Source: a virus. Taken from it: a DNA stretch of 45,943 nt. Made by a program: the position numbers and the translations under genes. Each line of letters starts with the position of its first letter. Position 1 is the first letter of the stretch. Below are positions 8,815-15,366 of the stretch, piece by piece. Under the pieces are notes generated by a model. The model was not told where the DNA came from, searched no databases, and saw nothing but the letters and a program-made list of their open reading frames with translations. The stretch lies in the IMG/VR virus record IMGVR_UViG_3300028883_000070, positions 1-45,943 of that record; one strand, given 5' to 3'.

Positions 8815-9200
8815 TAGAAGTAACAAATACACAGATATACGCCGAGTTAAAAGACTTTCGGAAAGAAACCATACAGTTTCAGGAAGAAACGAATAAGCGG
8901 TTTGCCAAAGATGATGTGTTCCACGCAAAGATGCAGATGCGCATGGAAACTGTTGAGGACATAGCAGAATGTAACAAGAAAGAGATAACCGGAAACGGTG
9001 ATGTTGGCATAAAAGAAATGCTGCGTCAGATCTTGGCATGGATGAAAGCCAAAGATGAGGCAGAACAAGAGAAGAAAAAAGACGTGAAATGGTTTCTCGA
9101 AACCTTTGTCAAGCCGGCCGTCATACCGCTGATCACGTCCGGCGGTGTTGGTGCGGCTTTGTTTGCCGCGTTTCGTGCGTATGTACAAAGTTTACCGTAA
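8811..9200 (+). CDS. XhlA-like lysis accessory protein
   Basis: 129 residues. The N-terminal 60 residues are a charged coiled-coil. The C-terminal portion has KWFLETFVKPAVIPLITSGG followed by a Gly/Ala-rich hydrophobic segment that could span the membrane once. This coiled-coil-plus-C-terminal-TM design matches XhlA/hemolysin-type proteins that act with holins. It overlaps the GH25 gene by four bases and is followed 19 bases later by the holin-like gene. Confidence 0.65.
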   Translation: MIEVTNTQIYAELKDFRKETIQFQEETNKRFAKDDVFHAKMQMRMETVEDIAECNKKEITGNGDVGIKEMLRQILAWMKAKDEAEQEKKKDVKWFLETFVKPAVIPLITSGGVGAALFAAFRAYVQSLP

Positions 9201-9219
9201 CAAAAAAGGAAGGTGAATT

Positions 9220-9630
9220 GTGTTTGAAGTAAGAGAGTTTGGATCCGTTATGGTCCTGTTGGGCGTGTCGTTCGTGATGTCCTGGCTTATCGAAACATTG
9301 ACCGAAGCCATTTTGGGCAATTGGGCCGATTATGTTGTGGAACGTGTTGAGTGGATCGATGAAGAAATGAAGGTGAGGTTGCTTCAGCTTGTGCCCCTGG
9401 CATTGGGTGTATATTCTGTGGGCTTCCTGTATCAGTTCGACTTCATTTCCTGGTTGTCCGTGACGTTATCGGCTACCGCTGAAACGTTCAAGATCTCCGC
9501 GCCGGTAGTGATTGCAGTCACACCTTACGGACGAATCGTGTCCGGCCTGGCTGTGGGGCAGGGTTCACACTACATGCACGAATTGATTGGGAAGTTCCTG
9601 AAGAAACCGGATGACTTGCTGCGTCCGTAA
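9220..9630 (+). CDS. Holin-like membrane protein
   Basis: 136 residues, with GTG as start codon preceded by AAAAAAGGAAGG. Hydrophobic segments lie at about 8-30, 52-74 and 86-112, giving two or three membrane spans. The C-terminal motif VGQGSHYMHELIGKF resembles the conserved RGSNxxHDLI ending of a common phage holin-like membrane family. It is the last gene of the lysis cassette and is followed by a perfect 12-bp hairpin. A holin role is inferred from topology and position. Confidence 0.7.
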   Translation: MFEVREFGSVMVLLGVSFVMSWLIETLTEAILGNWADYVVERVEWIDEEMKVRLLQLVPLALGVYSVGFLYQFDFISWLSVTLSATAETFKISAPVVIAVTPYGRIVSGLAVGQGSHYMHELIGKFLKKPDDLLRP

Positions 9631-9657
9631 TTATCGGGAAAATCAAATAGATAAAGG

Positions 9658-9685
9658 AATTAGCGGGCATTACTGCCCGCTAATT
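9658..9685 (+). terminator. Terminator-like hairpin after lysis cassette
   Basis: AATTAGCGGGCA pairs perfectly with TGCCCGCTAATT around a TTAC loop (12-bp stem). The A/T-rich base of the stem is flanked by only a short T-run, so it may work as an A/U-flanked intrinsic terminator or as an RNA processing site. It closes the late operon. Confidence 0.65.
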
Positions 9686-9699
9686 TGCATGGGGATAAC

Positions 9700-10533
9700 A
9701 TGAAGAAAAACATAGTTCTTGCCTGTGTAGGAGATACGCACGTGGGAGGTACTACCGCGCTGTGTCATAGGGGACTGCAGTTAGATGATGGCGGCACATA
9801 TAGTCTGTCAGATCTGCAGGTTCATTTGCTTTGGGCATGGGAAGATTTCTGGAACAACCAGGTTTTTCCGCTGCTAAACCGCAGAACAGAATTATATATC
9901 CTGTTCATGGCGGATTCGGTGGACGGCGATCATCACGGCACCAGCCAATTGATAACGAAAAACATTTACACGCAAACGCAGATCATAGCGAATTTATTGG
10001 AAGAACCGGCGAAGCGTGCCACAGGAATGATATTTTTGCGGGGCACACCTGCGCACGTGGGCGGGGTGGCTGAAGCCGATGAGCAGTTAGCAGCCAATTT
10101 CGATAACACGATCCCCGATGAACATTCTTATTCTTGGTGGCATTTTATCGGGGAGTTCAACGGCGTGAAGTTCGATGCCGCGCACACCACGAACAGCGGG
10201 GGCAAGATCGAGCGCAACAGGTACGCGGCGGCCCTGCGATTGGCGTATGACACAGCCGCGCAGCATATCAAGCGGGGGGAAAGACCCCCTGACTATGTGG
10301 TACGCGGGCACATTCACAGGTTCATGGACAGCGGCAGGAATTACGATACCAGGGCGGTGACGTGCCCCTGTTTTCAGTATTCTACTGCCTATGGGCGGAT
10401 CCGCTATGTGGGGAACGAGGTGGATATAGGCGGATTGGTGTTTCAGATCAGCGCAGATGGACAAGATCACGGTTTTCAGGAATTTATCTACAAGCCTAAA
10501 CGAAAGCAGGTGTGGAAAAATGCCAGAGATTGA
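9700..10533 (+). CDS. Calcineurin-like metallophosphoesterase
   Basis: 277 residues from the ATG at 9700, chosen over an upstream in-frame TTG that lies in the hairpin. Metal-binding motifs are in the canonical order: GDTHVGG (residues 11-17), DSVDGDHHG, RGTPAHVGG in the place of GNHD, AHTT, and GHIHRF near the end. These coordinate two metal ions in phosphodiesterases or phosphatases acting on nucleotides or DNA. It follows the late terminator and overlaps the next gene by 14 bases. Phage homologues are common; the substrate is unknown. Confidence 0.85.
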   Translation: MKKNIVLACVGDTHVGGTTALCHRGLQLDDGGTYSLSDLQVHLLWAWEDFWNNQVFPLLNRRTELYILFMADSVDGDHHGTSQLITKNIYTQTQIIANLLEEPAKRATGMIFLRGTPAHVGGVAEADEQLAANFDNTIPDEHSYSWWHFIGEFNGVKFDAAHTTNSGGKIERNRYAAALRLAYDTAAQHIKRGERPPDYVVRGHIHRFMDSGRNYDTRAVTCPCFQYSTAYGRIRYVGNEVDIGGLVFQISADGQDHGFQEFIYKPKRKQVWKNARD

Positions 10534-10786
10534 AGATCCGAATTTCAGTGAGAGCGAAAAGGATAAGGCGTTAGCGGATATACACGCGGCGCATTATGTC
10601 AGGCCGTATGATCCAAAAAGGGACATCACGAAAGAAGAACTTGCGAAGGCGTTGGGATTCAAGACTTCCCGCAGCGTCCCGGATTGGGTGAGAAGGAATC
10701 CGGGTATTGTCGAGGCGCATGAGGTCCACTTCCCTAGCGGGTGCAAGGGCAAGGTATACCGAATGGTAAACAGAAACAAAGAATAG
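10520..10786 (+). CDS. Small protein with helix-turn-helix-like segment
   Basis: 88 residues from ATG 10520, overlapping the phosphoesterase gene. The segment ITKEELAKALGFKTSRSVPDW could form a winged or helix-turn-helix unit, followed by a short beta region (EVHFPSGCKGKVYRMV). It might be a DNA-binding regulator. It lies directly upstream of the palindrome-rich control region, which supports that idea weakly. Confidence 0.5.
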   Translation: MPEIEDPNFSESEKDKALADIHAAHYVRPYDPKRDITKEELAKALGFKTSRSVPDWVRRNPGIVEAHEVHFPSGCKGKVYRMVNRNKE

Positions 10787-10791
10787 GTGTT

Positions 10792-10816
10792 AACTATTCG
10801 GAATTTCCGAATAGTT
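10792..10816. promoter_or_regulatory. Inverted repeat, terminator or operator
   Basis: AACTATTCGG and CCGAATAGTT flank AATTT, and the sequence after it is T-rich (GTTATTTCTATTTG), so it can act as a terminator for the preceding genes. A second copy with the same design (AACTATCCGG, five bases, CCGGACAGTT) lies at 10889-10913 with one mismatch. The pair may be operators for the same protein. Confidence 0.6.
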
Positions 10817-10862
10817 GTTATTTCTATTTGTTCAGGATAGTATACACATTTTGTCTATTATT

Positions 10863-10887
10863 AGTTGTACGACCTGGGTGTACAACT
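10863..10887. promoter_or_regulatory. GTAC-centred inverted repeat
   Basis: AGTTGTAC and GTACAACT are perfect arms around nine bases, inside the 305-base gene-free stretch 10787-11091. This stretch separates the late region from the early promoter. It resembles an operator for a dimeric regulator. Confidence 0.45.
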
Positions 10888-10888
10888 G

Positions 10889-10913
10889 AACTATCCGGGA
10901 ATACCGGACAGTT
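10889..10913. promoter_or_regulatory. Second AACTAT-type inverted repeat
   Basis: AACTATCCGG and CCGGACAGTT surround GAATA, with one A/C mismatch in the arms. Arm length and spacer equal those of the repeat at 10792-10816, and seven of the ten arm positions are pairwise conserved or compensated. It is not followed by a T-run, so here an operator is likelier than a terminator. Confidence 0.45.
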
Positions 10914-10917
10914 GCCA

Positions 10918-10975
10918 GTGTTTTTTGTACGGCGATAATACCCCGTGCAAGGTATTTACTATGTACAAAAAACAC
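10918..10975. promoter_or_regulatory. Nested palindrome (58 bp)
   Basis: The outer arms GTGTTTTTTGTAC (10918-10930) and GTACAAAAAACAC (10963-10975) are perfect 13-mers. Inside them, AATACC (10937-10942) and GGTATT (10951-10956) form a second palindrome around CCGTGCAA. As DNA it could be a multi-site operator; as RNA, a long hairpin. It ends 28 bases before the -35 box of the early promoter. Confidence 0.55.
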
Positions 10976-11003
10976 TAATTTGCGTTACATGACAAATTGG
11001 GTA

Positions 11004-11031
11004 TTGACTTTTGTTCCAAAATCCTTATACT
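11004..11031 (+). promoter_or_regulatory. Sigma70-type promoter for early operon
   Basis: TTGACT, 16 bases, then TATACT. The expected start is near 11038, giving a leader of about 55 bases before the ribosome binding site of the gene at 11092. It is one of the best promoter matches in the window and sits directly after the palindrome cluster. Confidence 0.75.
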
Positions 11032-11091
11032 AAAAGATACGAGTGTACGGAAAAGGTCCTTACACATAACAATTACACAAGGAGTTTTTAT

Positions 11092-11403
11092 ATGTCACAA
11101 AAAATTGCATTGGCCGAAGCGTTGTTGCGCCGCAAGGAATTGCAGAACAAGGTCGCCTCCGTTCGGCAGATCGACCAGGCTGTGTTCTATGAACATCGCG
11201 TCAAGCGCGTCCGCGTGGATGAGGGCATTGATGAGGTCGTGGCCGACATTCCGAAGTTGACTGCTTCTCAGGTCACACAGGAACTTGACTTTCATTCCCG
11301 CCAATTGCGCATGATCGATGCTGCAATTCAACGGGCGAATTGGGAAACCCAAGTTGAAATCCCCGATTCGGTGATGGCTGATTATAAGCCTCCCAAAGAA
11401 TAG
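11092..11403 (+). CDS. DIP1984-family (septicolysin-like) protein
   Basis: 103 residues from ATG 11092 with ACAAGGAG upstream. The opening IALAEALLRRKELQNKV and the closing helix RQLRMIDAAIQRANW match the DIP1984 family of small, mostly helical proteins. Its members occur in phages and Gram-positive genomes and were once annotated as septicolysin. The function is not established. It is the first gene after the strong promoter, and its stop codon lies five bases before the closing stem of the structured RNA, so the two are probably co-transcribed. Confidence 0.7.
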   Translation: MSQKIALAEALLRRKELQNKVASVRQIDQAVFYEHRVKRVRVDEGIDEVVADIPKLTASQVTQELDFHSRQLRMIDAAIQRANWETQVEIPDSVMADYKPPKE

Positions 11404-11408
11404 CCCCA

Positions 11409-11731
11409 ATTCGGCGGGCTGTAGGTGACAAAGAGGGCGTTGGATCGAAGGCCTGGCAGATGCCTGGAATCTAAGAGTAAACGTTTGCTCGTTGCCAACC
11501 CTGATCCTGGATTGGATCGCATGATTTCGCATATAGAGCGAGGGCAGCAGTCTCATAAACTGCATGGGTGCCGACCCGTTGATAATACGGAAGTAACTCC
11601 GATTGCCCTAATTAATAACGGTCAAAGATCCGATTTCCCGATTATTCCGAATGAGAGAACATCCAAAGTCCGAATAAGAGAAGCCCGAATGACCAGATCC
11701 GAGACTCTTTGTTACCCACAGCCCGCCGAAT
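11409..11731 (+). ncRNA. Large structured RNA (323 nt) closed by a 27-position stem
   Basis: The 5' segment 11409-11435 pairs with 11705-11731: 25 Watson-Crick pairs, one G-U and one A-C mismatch. Further in, GGATC (11442-11446) pairs with GATCC (11696-11700) and GGTCA (11620-11624) with TGACC (11690-11694). A cloverleaf-like domain lies at 11541-11609: AGGGCA pairs with TGCCCT around three hairpins, the first being a perfect 5-bp stem with a CTCATAA loop. GAGTAA/TTGCTC (11475-11490) forms another hairpin. No convincing protein is encoded here. It matches no RNA class I can name; orientation is assumed from neighbouring genes. Confidence 0.75.
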
Positions 11732-11759
11732 ATTCTTCTTACAGGAAAGGAAAAGGTTT

Positions 11760-11924
11760 ATGCCAAAAGATGAAAATGGGCAGCAAGAGCAGGACCCGCG
11801 CAATGAAACAACGGTTGCGCGGTATGACGATGAGGGCAATTATGCCCTGTATGTCAATGGTTTCAGGGTGGGGGAACCTGGAAGCAAAGAGGAAAAACAG
11901 GAGGAGGAAAAGAAATACAAATGA
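11760..11924 (+). CDS. Small acidic hypothetical protein
   Basis: 54 residues from ATG 11760, preceded by AGGAAAGGAAAAGG. Highly charged, with Gln/Glu-rich ends and a short YDDEGNYALYVNGF beta-hairpin-like centre. It overlaps the next gene by ATGA. No family recognised. Confidence 0.6.
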   Translation: MPKDENGQQEQDPRNETTVARYDDEGNYALYVNGFRVGEPGSKEEKQEEEKKYK

Positions 11925-12157
11925 GTATAGTTATTCATGGTTGCTGTAAAGATTGCAAGTGGTACGATTCAGCAACAGAACGAACAGATGCCTTGTGCAA
12001 CAAAGCTAATGATTATTCGGAGAGGAATTACGGCGACAAGAAATTACCCGATATAAACAGCGATCAGTTTGGCGCGGTGGATGCCGAACATTATTTTGCT
12101 GCTGTAGTGGTAGGCGGTAATTTTGGTTGTATCCATTTTGAGGGAAGGTGTGAATGA
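11921..12157 (+). CDS. Small cysteine-rich protein
   Basis: 78 residues, with ATGA overlaps at both ends. Cysteines at positions 8, 9, 12, 26, 70 and 77 (CCKDCKWY at the start, FGCIHFEGRC at the end) suggest metal binding, probably one zinc site. This pattern is common among small early phage proteins. Function unknown. Confidence 0.65.
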   Translation: MSIVIHGCCKDCKWYDSATERTDALCNKANDYSERNYGDKKLPDINSDQFGAVDAEHYFAAVVVGGNFGCIHFEGRCE

Positions 12158-12360
12158 GTAATGCACGCAAGAAACGCAAATTGATGGCCGTCTGCAAGCG
12201 GTTGGGCAAGCCTTATACCCCTATTCGCAAGTGGGGGTTGAAGCGTGTTTCGCTGCTTGATCAGATGGCGCATTTTATTTCCCAAAAGGTCAAGCCGGTC
12301 AAAGATCCATTGATGCGCGGCCGCTCCGGGAAACGTTGGCAGAACGAATACAACAAGTGA
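12154..12360 (+). CDS. Small basic hypothetical protein
   Basis: 68 residues, strongly basic (NARKKRKLMAVCKRLGK near the start, GRSGKRWQ near the end), so nucleic-acid contact is plausible. It overlaps the upstream stop by ATGA and ends three bases before the next gene. No family recognised. Confidence 0.6.
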   Translation: MSNARKKRKLMAVCKRLGKPYTPIRKWGLKRVSLLDQMAHFISQKVKPVKDPLMRGRSGKRWQNEYNK

Positions 12361-12363
12361 GGA

Positions 12364-12840
12364 ATGATGGACCAGACAGAAAAGCGAGAATTGACAGTTG
12401 ACGAATTGGTGCATGCGCTGGCGGAAACGCGCAGACTGCACCAGGAAATACAGGACAAGGCACAGGCGATCATTGAATCCTCCGGTCTGCAGAAGGTGCA
12501 GGAGGAAGCCGGCCGCGCCTGGGACATGATGAAAGAGATCGAACAGGAATTGAAAGAAAAGGCAATTGCCCGGTTCGAGCAAGCAGGGGACGGCAACAAG
12601 AAGATCCACCCCGCAGTATCGATCATCGTGCAAAAGAAATTCGTGCAAAAACAGGGTATCAATACCCGTGAGGCTGACGAGTGGGTAATGCAGAATTTGC
12701 CCTGGGCGCGGGTGATCGATTGGAAATCCGTGGACAAATACGCAAAGAGCGTATACGGCACGCCGGCAGCGGTCCCGTTCTATGAGAAAAGAGAAGTTTT
12801 GGGAACGCGGATCCAAAGAGATCTGAGCGAATATGAATGA
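12364..12840 (+). CDS. Helical early protein with conserved C-terminal phage domain
   Basis: 158 residues. Residues 10-80 are a charged coiled-coil helix, and residues 90-158 form a compact domain (HPAVSIIVQKKFV, then ADEWVMQNLP, then IDWKSVDKYA, ending QRDLSEY). I have seen this combination in phage replication or recombination clusters next to single-strand binding or nuclease genes, but I cannot name a function. The last eight bases overlap the next gene. Confidence 0.6.
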   Translation: MMDQTEKRELTVDELVHALAETRRLHQEIQDKAQAIIESSGLQKVQEEAGRAWDMMKEIEQELKEKAIARFEQAGDGNKKIHPAVSIIVQKKFVQKQGINTREADEWVMQNLPWARVIDWKSVDKYAKSVYGTPAAVPFYEKREVLGTRIQRDLSEYE

Positions 12841-13138
12841 TCGCGTAGAAGAACGGATGCCCCCGGAGGATGCGCAAGGGTTTGTAGACCGATACCGCTG
12901 CGCTACCTGTTGGGGACATTTAATTGTCCGCCATGCAGAAGAAGGGCGGGAAGTGATCGTAAGCTGCGCAAAGCCTGAAGATGAGTGTTCAGCGACCGGG
13001 TTTGTGACTGCGAATTATGTTGAGTTTGCGCGTTCTGATAACAGGGCGGACGCGGCGGAAGCCAAGAGACTGCTTGCGGACGCATTTGGTATCAAGCGCA
13101 AGAACAACGCTGATATATTAGATGATTTTGGAATTTGA
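12833..13138 (+). CDS. Zinc-ribbon-like small protein
   Basis: 101 residues. CATCW near position 23-27 and the later Cys pair (VSCAKPEDEC, about 45-54) could hold a zinc ion. The rest is charged and helical. It overlaps the upstream gene by eight bases and is followed by an AAAAGGAG ribosome binding site for the Gp3-like gene. Function unknown. Confidence 0.6.
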   Translation: MNDRVEERMPPEDAQGFVDRYRCATCWGHLIVRHAEEGREVIVSCAKPEDECSATGFVTANYVEFARSDNRADAAEAKRLLADAFGIKRKNNADILDDFGI

Positions 13139-13153
13139 AAAGGAGAACAAATA

Positions 13154-14317
13154 ATGCCAATTAAAGGATTGATCGAACGTGCTTTACCGTTCCCGAAGAT
13201 CGGGGACATTCGCAAGGGTGAGAAGCGCAAGAATAGTAAGGGTGTTGAGTATCCTGTGGACCTGGATTATTTCAAGGTCACATTTGGGGCAGCCTATGAG
13301 GTTCAGGCAAAGAAATTCCTGGATGCCTACGGCGAGAAACCAGACAAGATCAATATCCTGCTTGCCAATAACAACATTGACCGGGTTTGGGATTACTGGC
13401 TGGAAGCCTACACCGCCAGCCGTCTGATCGCAAAATCTGACGGCGAGTTTATGAATTATTGGGTCCATTGGAAAACCGGAGAAGTGATCGCCAAAGCCGG
13501 GGACAACATGAAGTGCCCTGAAGATCTCGTAGTAGGCAAGGACAAAAACGGCAATCCGATCAAGATGAAGTATACCGGCCGGCTGAATGTGGTCATTCCA
13601 GAACTGAAGTATTTTGGTTTTCTCACCCTGCATACCACGTCCATTATTGACGTGAAAGCCATTACCGCACAGCTTTACGGCGTGGAAGAAATGGCGATCA
13701 AGTTGGGCGTTGAATTGGGGCGGATACCCTTGACCATGTTGCGGGCAAAGCAATCGGTATCGGTGCCGAAGGGCGATAGCAAGACCGAGCGCATGCGCGT
13801 TGACAAGTGGATGGTACAGATCGCTCCCCAGGCAGAATGGGCAGAAAAGGCCATTGGTGCCCTGCGTGATTCGGCTTTTCAGCTGATGCAGCCTGAAGAA
13901 ACCCTTGCATTGGGCAGCGGAGAGGCGGCCATGCTGGAAGAAAGCACGGACGCGCCGGATGCCTACGATGATGCGATTGACGCGGACTTTGTGCCGAATG
14001 AACCGCCAGGCTATGAAGATGATTTTCCCAAACCTGATTTCATCCCGGACGGAAAACAACCTGGTTTACTGCCAGCCGTGGAGAAATCACAAAAGCCAAA
14101 AGGATTGATGGCTTTGGATATGGCCAAGACCGCCAAAGGCAGCAAGGGCGATGTGTATTGGGAAACACCCACGGAAGAACTGCGCGGAAAGTTGATCGGG
14201 ATCACGCGGCTGCTTGCAAAGGACGATCTGAACGACAAGCAGCGTGAAGATGCGATGTTCAAGAAGGGTGCTATTGAGGCTATCATTTGGCACCGCGAGA
14301 ATGAGCAGGAGGAATAG
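13154..14317 (+). CDS. Gp3-like (recombination directionality factor family) protein
   Basis: 387 residues. The opening IKGLIERALPFPKIGDIRKG, then KGVEYPVDLDYFKV and a YGEKPDKINILL segment match the Gp3-like family named after the excision factor of the phiC31/phiBT1 serine-integrase phages. Residues about 100-190 form the conserved core; 245-320 are acidic and Pro-rich; the tail is helical. Many lytic phages carry this family without an integrase, and none is visible here. A role in replication, for example single-strand DNA handling, is more likely than excision. It is the largest gene of the early operon. Confidence 0.7.
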   Translation: MPIKGLIERALPFPKIGDIRKGEKRKNSKGVEYPVDLDYFKVTFGAAYEVQAKKFLDAYGEKPDKINILLANNNIDRVWDYWLEAYTASRLIAKSDGEFMNYWVHWKTGEVIAKAGDNMKCPEDLVVGKDKNGNPIKMKYTGRLNVVIPELKYFGFLTLHTTSIIDVKAITAQLYGVEEMAIKLGVELGRIPLTMLRAKQSVSVPKGDSKTERMRVDKWMVQIAPQAEWAEKAIGALRDSAFQLMQPEETLALGSGEAAMLEESTDAPDAYDDAIDADFVPNEPPGYEDDFPKPDFIPDGKQPGLLPAVEKSQKPKGLMALDMAKTAKGSKGDVYWETPTEELRGKLIGITRLLAKDDLNDKQREDAMFKKGAIEAIIWHRENEQEE

Positions 14318-14321
14318 GATC

Positions 14322-14717
14322 ATGCCTCAACATAGAGTTGGTATATCAAAATATTCTTTAGCGGTTGCGCGGTCTATGGCCGAGGAGCTTGACAAAGAAG
14401 TAATGGCCGCGTTTACTGCGCGTTGTTTTGTTGCCCCGCCTAACGCCATGCGGTTATTGCCAAAGATCGAGAAGGTGATCTACTGCCCGCCGGCAACGGT
14501 GGTGCTGTGGGCTGACAAGACAAAAACAGTGGTCAAGGTCCACAATGAACCGTTTGACAAGGAAAAGGGTCTTGCTATGGCTATTATGCGCAAGCTGTTC
14601 GGGCGCATGGGAACCGAGAAGATCATCAAGAACGCGCAGGAAGTTGATATGCATAAACTGGTTGCGGAAGATTCGACTGAGAAGCCCCAGGACGAGCAGA
14701 AAAACGAAAAGCCATAG
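14322..14717 (+). CDS. Conserved small phage protein
   Basis: 131 residues from ATG 14322, preceded by CAGGAGGAATAGG. The block IEKVIYCPPATVVLWADKTK followed by FDKEKGLAMAIMRKLFG is a widespread signature in phage early regions, where the protein has no assigned function. The C-terminus is acidic and Gln-rich. A 9-bp terminator hairpin follows 35 bases after its stop. Confidence 0.65.
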   Translation: MPQHRVGISKYSLAVARSMAEELDKEVMAAFTARCFVAPPNAMRLLPKIEKVIYCPPATVVLWADKTKTVVKVHNEPFDKEKGLAMAIMRKLFGRMGTEKIIKNAQEVDMHKLVAEDSTEKPQDEQKNEKP

Positions 14718-14752
14718 CGGAACACGTAACAGGGCGCAAAAACGAAATTTAG

Positions 14753-14776
14753 GCGGGTAGCGTCACAGCTACCCGC
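14753..14776 (+). terminator. Intrinsic terminator
   Basis: GCGGGTAGC and GCTACCCGC pair around GTCACA and are followed by AGTTTTG. The stem is GC-rich and perfect. It may end the 11.1-14.7 kb transcript, or attenuate it, because the next gene starts only 20 bases later. Confidence 0.7.
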
Positions 14777-14795
14777 AGTTTTGAAAGGGTTTTAC

Positions 14796-15008
14796 ATGCC
14801 AATGTTCAAAGATCCACAGGTGATCATCGAGGGCGCGTTCAAACCAGTGTCCTCTTTGGGCAAGCTGAAGAATATCGCCGGCGAGGATAATATTAAAATT
14901 CTATCGTTCGGAAAATACGTATGCCCGGAGGATGCTGAGGTATTTATCTTTGTCAACGGCGGCGGGACGCATTTTATCTATGCCAAACCCCATGAACCAA
15001 CAGCCTGA
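14796..15008 (+). CDS. Small hypothetical protein
   Basis: 70 residues from ATG 14796, with GAAAGGG eight bases upstream. Beta-rich, with FVNGGGTHFIYAK near the end. No family recognised. It overlaps the next gene. Confidence 0.55.
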   Translation: MPMFKDPQVIIEGAFKPVSSLGKLKNIAGEDNIKILSFGKYVCPEDAEVFIFVNGGGTHFIYAKPHEPTA

Positions 15009-15231
15009 GATCCAAACAGGTCCAGCGCATACCCTGGTTGCCGCCGTGATAAAGCGTGCGATCCTGGATGCGTGCGGGGAATTTGAAACCGCTGCGGTAG
15101 CACGGGAAGGTGAATCCCTGCGCCTGGATGCGAACCACTGGCTTAGATGTGCCGAAGCCGCCGATTGGATGCACGGGTTAGGACTGAAACGGGAAGATGT
15201 GCTGCTTTACGTATTGGGACATAGCGAGTAA
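14992..15231 (+). CDS. Small helical hypothetical protein
   Basis: 79 residues if the ATG at 14992 is used; an in-frame ATG at 14980 is an alternative and neither has a clear ribosome binding site, so coupling to the upstream gene is likely. The body is helical with two Trp residues (NHWLRCAEAADWMHGLG). Function unknown. Confidence 0.5.
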   Translation: MNQQPEIQTGPAHTLVAAVIKRAILDACGEFETAAVAREGESLRLDANHWLRCAEAADWMHGLGLKREDVLLYVLGHSE

Positions 15232-15233
15232 AA

Positions 15234-15249
15234 TGTGTTATATAACACA
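15234..15249. promoter_or_regulatory. Perfect 16-bp palindrome
   Basis: TGTGTTATATAACACA lies between a stop codon and the AAAAGGAG ribosome binding site of the small membrane gene at 15268. It could be an operator. A partial match (GTGTTATAA) occurs in the divergent control region near 20715. Confidence 0.45.
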
Positions 15250-15267
15250 GAAAAGGAGTTACACAAC

Positions 15268-15366
15268 ATGGAGTTTTTGATCACGTACTGGTTCTTTTGG
15301 GCGGGGGCGGTGTTCGCTTATACCGTCTGGACGTTATTTTTTGATTCACGGGAGAGGAAACAGTGA
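15268..15366 (+). CDS. Small single-pass membrane protein
   Basis: 32 residues. After three residues comes a hydrophobic span rich in Trp, Phe and Ala (ITYWFFWAGAVFAYTVWTLFF), then a charged tail (DSRERKQ). AAAAGGAG lies ten bases upstream of ATG. Its stop overlaps the GTG start of the next gene. Function unknown; such peptides can be lysis or superinfection-exclusion proteins. Confidence 0.6.
   Translation: MEFLITYWFFWAGAVFAYTVWTLFFDSRERKQ

Noticed and set aside
11521-11610. tRNA gene with CAU anticodon
   Set aside because: The anticodon arm is perfect, but there is no T loop, no D loop with GG, and spacing is wrong for a tRNA.
11425-11949. Open frame of 174 codons over the structured-RNA region
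   Set aside because: It runs through both arms of the long RNA stem and overlaps two better genes with ribosome binding sites; the product is low-complexity and basic with no recognisable domain.
12091-12816. Minus-strand frame of 241 codons
   Set aside because: Antisense to two coupled early genes; Cys/Phe/Leu-rich composition typical of a shadow frame.
13184-14059. Minus-strand frame of 291 codons
   Set aside because: Antisense to the Gp3-like gene, no ribosome binding site, no domain.
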